NCBI RefSeq assembly: GCF_030056735.1
Contig: NZ_JASHKN010000009.1
Span: 124,001 to 188,000 of the forward strand
Length of the DNA: 64,000 nucleotides
Source of the DNA: Rhodococcus sp. IEGM 1409
Lineage (GTDB): Bacteria > Actinomycetota > Actinomycetes > Mycobacteriales > Mycobacteriaceae
Reading direction: 5' to 3'
The first letter of the stretch is position 1, and each line of letters opens with the position of its first letter. The notes under the pieces were generated by a model. That model was not told where the DNA came from. It ran no database searches and saw only the letters and a list, made by a program, of their open reading frames with translations. Shown piece by piece: positions 61,748 to 64,000 of the stretch. The translations under genes were made by a program, and so were the position numbers.

Positions 61748-62782
61748 TCAATTCCCGATACGCGGTCGTTCGCGTCGGCGTGGTCCACGGTCCCGCATCT
61801 CGAGGACCGCTGCTGCCGTCGACGCGATCGTCTTGTCCTCGTCGTGGGTGAGCCGGGCGAGCGCTTCCCGTGCTGCCGCGCCGGGAATCTCGGCGAGCGC
61901 CTGCGTGATCCGCAACCGCGTCGGGGCGTCGTCGGTGTTGTCGAGCCTGTCCTGCACGGCCTCGACGACCTCACTGTTTGCGGGCGGGCGCTCCGCCAGG
62001 AGGCCGAGTACCTCGCCGGCCTCGACGTCGCGCCGCCCGTCGGCGACCATCTCGAGGAGAGCGGGCATCGAGACGGCCTCTCCGCGAGATCCGAGGGCGA
62101 GAGCTGCGTCGGCGCGGACTATCGCGTCCGAATCATCGAGAGCTCGCTTCAGAGACCGAGTTGCTTCCTCGGTGTGAATCCCGGATATGGCGGACGTCGC
62201 GCGGCGCCGAACCTGAACGTCCTCCGATTCGAGCCCCTTCGCGAGACCTCCAAGGCCCGCACCTTCGGATCTCGCCAACGCCCATTGCAACGCTCCGGCC
62301 ACGTTGGCATCCTTCTCAGACAGGACCGCCTCGACGAGTGCGTCGACGGGCAATGCCGCATTCGCATCCTGCGACAGGATCGCTTGCTGACGGTGGGCGG
62401 CGAACTCGGATTCGAGTGCACGCAACAGCGAGACCATGCGCAGGACGTCGTCCCACTCCGAAGGGGCGGAAGCGTCGACCCTTTCGAGTTTGGTCAGCAA
62501 TTCTTCCTCCGCCGCGATCCGTTGCCGAGTGTGTTGCATGAGTTCACCCACCAAATCGGCCGGGGCGAAGTCGGGCTCGTCCAATGCACGCTTGGCCTCG
62601 TTCAACGAGAGCCCCAACGTCCTCAGGCTCTCGACGTGGAAGAGTCGACGGATGTCGTCGGCGGAGTACTCGCGGTAACCGCCGGACGTGCGGCCCGTCG
62701 GCTTCACCAGTCCCAACGTGTCGTAGTGACGCAGCATCCGTGTGCTGACACCACAACGCCGCGAGACCTCGCCGATCAGCAT
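61748..62782 (-). CDS. MerR-family regulator with C-terminal HEAT repeats
   Basis: 344 residues from ATG 62782. MerR HTH: MLIGEVSRRCGVSTRMLRHYDTLGLVKPTGRTSGGYREYS, with LFHVESLRTLGLSLNEAK. Residues 130-340 are helical repeats of HEAT/PBS-lyase type (e.g. ATSAISGIHTEEATRSLKRAL, ADAALALGSRGEAVSMPALLEMV, LRITQALAEIPGAAAREALARL). Fusion of a MerR domain with HEAT repeats replaces the usual small effector domain, suggesting protein-protein sensing. Its ATG is 13 bases after the upstream HEAT gene's stop. Confidence 0.87.
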   Translation of the reverse strand: MLIGEVSRRCGVSTRMLRHYDTLGLVKPTGRTSGGYREYSADDIRRLFHVESLRTLGLSLNEAKRALDEPDFAPADLVGELMQHTRQRIAAEEELLTKLERVDASAPSEWDDVLRMVSLLRALESEFAAHRQQAILSQDANAALPVDALVEAVLSEKDANVAGALQWALARSEGAGLGGLAKGLESEDVQVRRRATSAISGIHTEEATRSLKRALDDSDAIVRADAALALGSRGEAVSMPALLEMVADGRRDVEAGEVLGLLAERPPANSEVVEAVQDRLDNTDDAPTRLRITQALAEIPGAAAREALARLTHDEDKTIASTAAAVLEMRDRGPRRRERPRIGN

Positions 62783-62795
62783 CCGTCTTCCCTTC

Positions 62796-63461
62796 TTATG
62801 CGTCCGGGCCGATTGCCGCGACGCGCTTCGCCAACTCGTGTGAGAGAGCGAACCCACCGTCGGGGTCGTGCCAGAGTTGCTTTGTAGCATCAGCATGCGC
62901 CCGAACACGCGGATTCGTGCTTGCACCGGCCGCGTCGAGCACCAGGAGTACAGCCTCGCCGAGCCCTGTCAGAGCTCGGCTGAGACTGAGCTGCATCTGG
63001 AGTTCACCCCGCCCGAGTTCGGTGGCCAGATCGGCCGCGAGTGCGTCCTCGCCTCCTGCCGGCACCAGGGCCACAGCCGCACGCCACGCACTGCGCGCGA
63101 CCTCGTCGTCCTGGTCGTGAACGAGCGCAGAGACCTCGGGCCAAGCGGTCGGATCACCGATCTTGGACAAGGTGTGGAGCGCCTGACTGCGGGCTTGCGA
63201 ACCATCGGACCCGAGCTCACGGATCAGCTGCGGCACCGTGGTTTCGGCCGGCAGGCGGCACAACGCCCAGGTCAGCATGTCGCGGACGAAGAAGTCCGGC
63301 TCGACGGCACACCGATCTATCAGGTCAACCGTCAGCTCAGGGTCCGGGCGTGTGCCGGCGGCTAGCGCGGCGCGCAGCCGAACCGAGGGATCAGCTGCGG
63401 CCAATGTGTCGACGAGGTGAGCATTCTGCCCACCGTGGTTGGTTGTGTTCACGACAACCAC
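62796..63461 (-). CDS. HEAT-repeat protein
   Basis: 221 residues, composed almost wholly of HEAT-like repeats: LAAADPSVRLRAALAAGTRPD, VRDMLTWALCRLPAETTVPQLI, RSQALHTLSKIGDPTAWPEVS, ARSAWRAAVALVPAGGEDALA. It lies upstream of and co-transcribed with the MerR-HEAT regulator. The gene's start is GTG/ATG-like near 63461, with GGAGG upstream. Probably the partner or ligand sensor for the MerR protein (inference). Confidence 0.83.
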   Translation of the reverse strand: MVVVNTTNHGGQNAHLVDTLAAADPSVRLRAALAAGTRPDPELTVDLIDRCAVEPDFFVRDMLTWALCRLPAETTVPQLIRELGSDGSQARSQALHTLSKIGDPTAWPEVSALVHDQDDEVARSAWRAAVALVPAGGEDALAADLATELGRGELQMQLSLSRALTGLGEAVLLVLDAAGASTNPRVRAHADATKQLWHDPDGGFALSHELAKRVAAIGPDA

Positions 63462-63475
63462 CTCCTTCGTCGACC

Positions 63476-63506
63476 ATTGGAGTCCTTGTCACTGTGTCAA
63501 GGTCAA
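63476..63506 (-). promoter_or_regulatory. MerR-type promoter with 19-bp spacer dyad
   Basis: On the - strand, TTGACC (63506-63501), a 19-base spacer, then TCCAAT (63481-63476). The spacer contains CCTTG and CAAGG arms (63484-63502) with CAC/GTG inside. MerR-regulated promoters have exactly this long spacer and central dyad, so the MerR-HEAT protein likely regulates its own operon. Confidence 0.8.
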
Positions 63507-63524
63507 GCGCCGCTGTCACCGACA

Positions 63525-63855
63525 CATGGGACAACCCTTCGACCGCTGCTGAGCTGGATGGAAGAGAATCTCGGGGAGCACCTCGACATCACGACAATCG
63601 CGGCCAGGGCAACGATGAGTACCCGCACGCTCAGCCGCCACTTCCAGGAACAAATCGGTACGACGCCGTTGCAGTAGCTCCATCACGCGCGGCTCCGCCA
63701 AGCGCAATTTCTGCTCGAGACTACCGAGCACTCGATCGAACGTGTTGCGGGACAAGTCGGATTCAATGCCGTCACGACGTTCCGCGAACGCTTCCGAGAC
63801 TTGGTCGGCACCAGCCCACACCGGTGCCGGACACAATTTCGAACTTCACGCCAGC
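63525..63855 (+). pseudogene. AraC-family regulator fragment with an in-frame amber codon
   Basis: The sequence begins near LRPLLSWMEENLGEHLDITT, part of the AraC HTH (IAARATMSTRTLSRHFQEQI, GTTPLQ). TAG at 63675-63677 stands where Trp (TGG) is expected in PLQWL. The same frame continues without fault: HHARLRQAQFLLETTEHSIE, VAGQVGFNAVTTFRERFRDLVG. The N-terminal sensor domain is missing. Point mutation plus truncation make it a pseudogene. Confidence 0.8.
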
Positions 63856-63878
63856 TGCCCTACCGACCCCGGCGGGAA

Positions 63879-64000
63879 TTATCCCTTGACGTTGCCGGCA
63901 GCGGTGTTCAGAACTGTGGCGACGTCGTCGAGGATGTACGGGATGGTCAGGACTGTCAGTCCGCCGAACGCGAAGTTCTTGTCGACGCTGAAGTCCTTGG
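63879..64000 (-). CDS. partial gene at the window edge, C-terminus only
   Basis: About 39 residues ending FGGLTVLTIPYILDDVATVLNTAAGNVKG, with TAA at 63879-63881. The frame is open to base 64000. The codon choice is typical of strongly expressed genes here. Too short to name a family. Confidence 0.6.
   Translation of the reverse strand, partial: KDFSVDKNFAFGGLTVLTIPYILDDVATVLNTAAGNVKG

Noticed and set aside
1-64000. CRISPR array, prophage, insertion sequence, tRNA or rRNA genes
   Set aside because: No spaced identical repeats, no transposase or phage structural genes, and no cloverleaf or rRNA motifs were seen. The tandem repeats at 25711, 26656 and 36214 have no spacers.

Overview
The window is high-GC actinobacterial chromosome, most likely Rhodococcus (erythropolis/qingshengii type). 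Evidence: the codon use, many GTG starts, ATGA/GTGA translational overlaps, a perfect actinobacterial LexA box, a half IdeR iron box, SigB/SigF-type GTTT-GGGTAG promoters, a rifamycin-associated element, and a dense population of TetR, LuxR, IclR, LysR, PucR, MerR and SARP regulators beside catabolic genes. No rRNA, tRNA, CRISPR array, insertion sequence or prophage was seen. The genus call is inference from gene content.

Layout. 1-1.6 kb: the end of an ADP-ribosylglycohydrolase / dual-specificity-phosphatase / macro-domain fusion cut by the window edge. 1.6-6.8 kb: a LuxR regulator divergent from a coupled operon of three C-N hydrolases (amidohydrolase, amidase, AmiE-like nitrilase-superfamily enzyme). 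6.9-9.2 kb: a truncated NmrA-like protein, a 42-codon ORF with its own hairpins, and a TetR/DUF2867 divergent pair over a large palindrome. 9.2-12.7 kb: DUF1275 membrane protein, a metallo-beta-lactamase/Rieske fusion, and a Tat lipoprotein for ferric-siderophore uptake. 12.7-18.6 kb: haloacetate-dehalogenase-like hydrolase, SARP regulator, type-B carboxylesterase, diacylglycerol-kinase-like membrane protein. 18.7-24.9 kb: small TetR operon, amidase/TetR pair, a decayed hydrolase, and an SOS-controlled DUF222-HNH gene.

25-28.4 kb: PfpI/DJ-1 protein, a small membrane protein, an HTH protein with paired operator-like repeats, and an ECF42 sigma factor with its DGPF/YCII partner. 28.4-36.7 kb: HSL-type esterase, PucR and LysR regulators, an FAD-linked 2-hydroxyacid oxidase, two adjacent decaying genes, a VOC/TetR pair, and four tandem 18-bp repeats. 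37.2-41.6 kb: a TetR-controlled operon of transporter, MaoC hydratase and acyl-CoA ligase. 41.6-49.4 kb: PHP phosphatase, then a stress-type island (CinA, GCS2-type ligase, Rho-N protein, large catalase KatE, CsbD); two of its genes have visible SigB/SigF-type promoters.

49.5-55.5 kb: helR, an RNA-polymerase-protecting motor ATPase, under a perfect rifamycin-associated element; then an IclR regulator divergent from mhpD-mhpF-mhpE, which take 2-hydroxypenta-2,4-dienoate (from aromatic or steroid meta-cleavage) to pyruvate and acetyl-CoA. 55.6-59.5 kb: chloroperoxidase-like hydrolase, then a GAF sensor kinase, a NarL-type regulator and a stand-alone receiver. 60-64 kb: small membrane and VOC proteins, a MerR-HEAT regulator followed by a HEAT protein behind a classical 19-bp-spacer MerR promoter, an AraC fragment broken by an amber codon, and a partial gene at the end. 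Overall this is an accessory, catabolism-rich region. Several genes are visibly decaying, and many regulator operators can be read directly.
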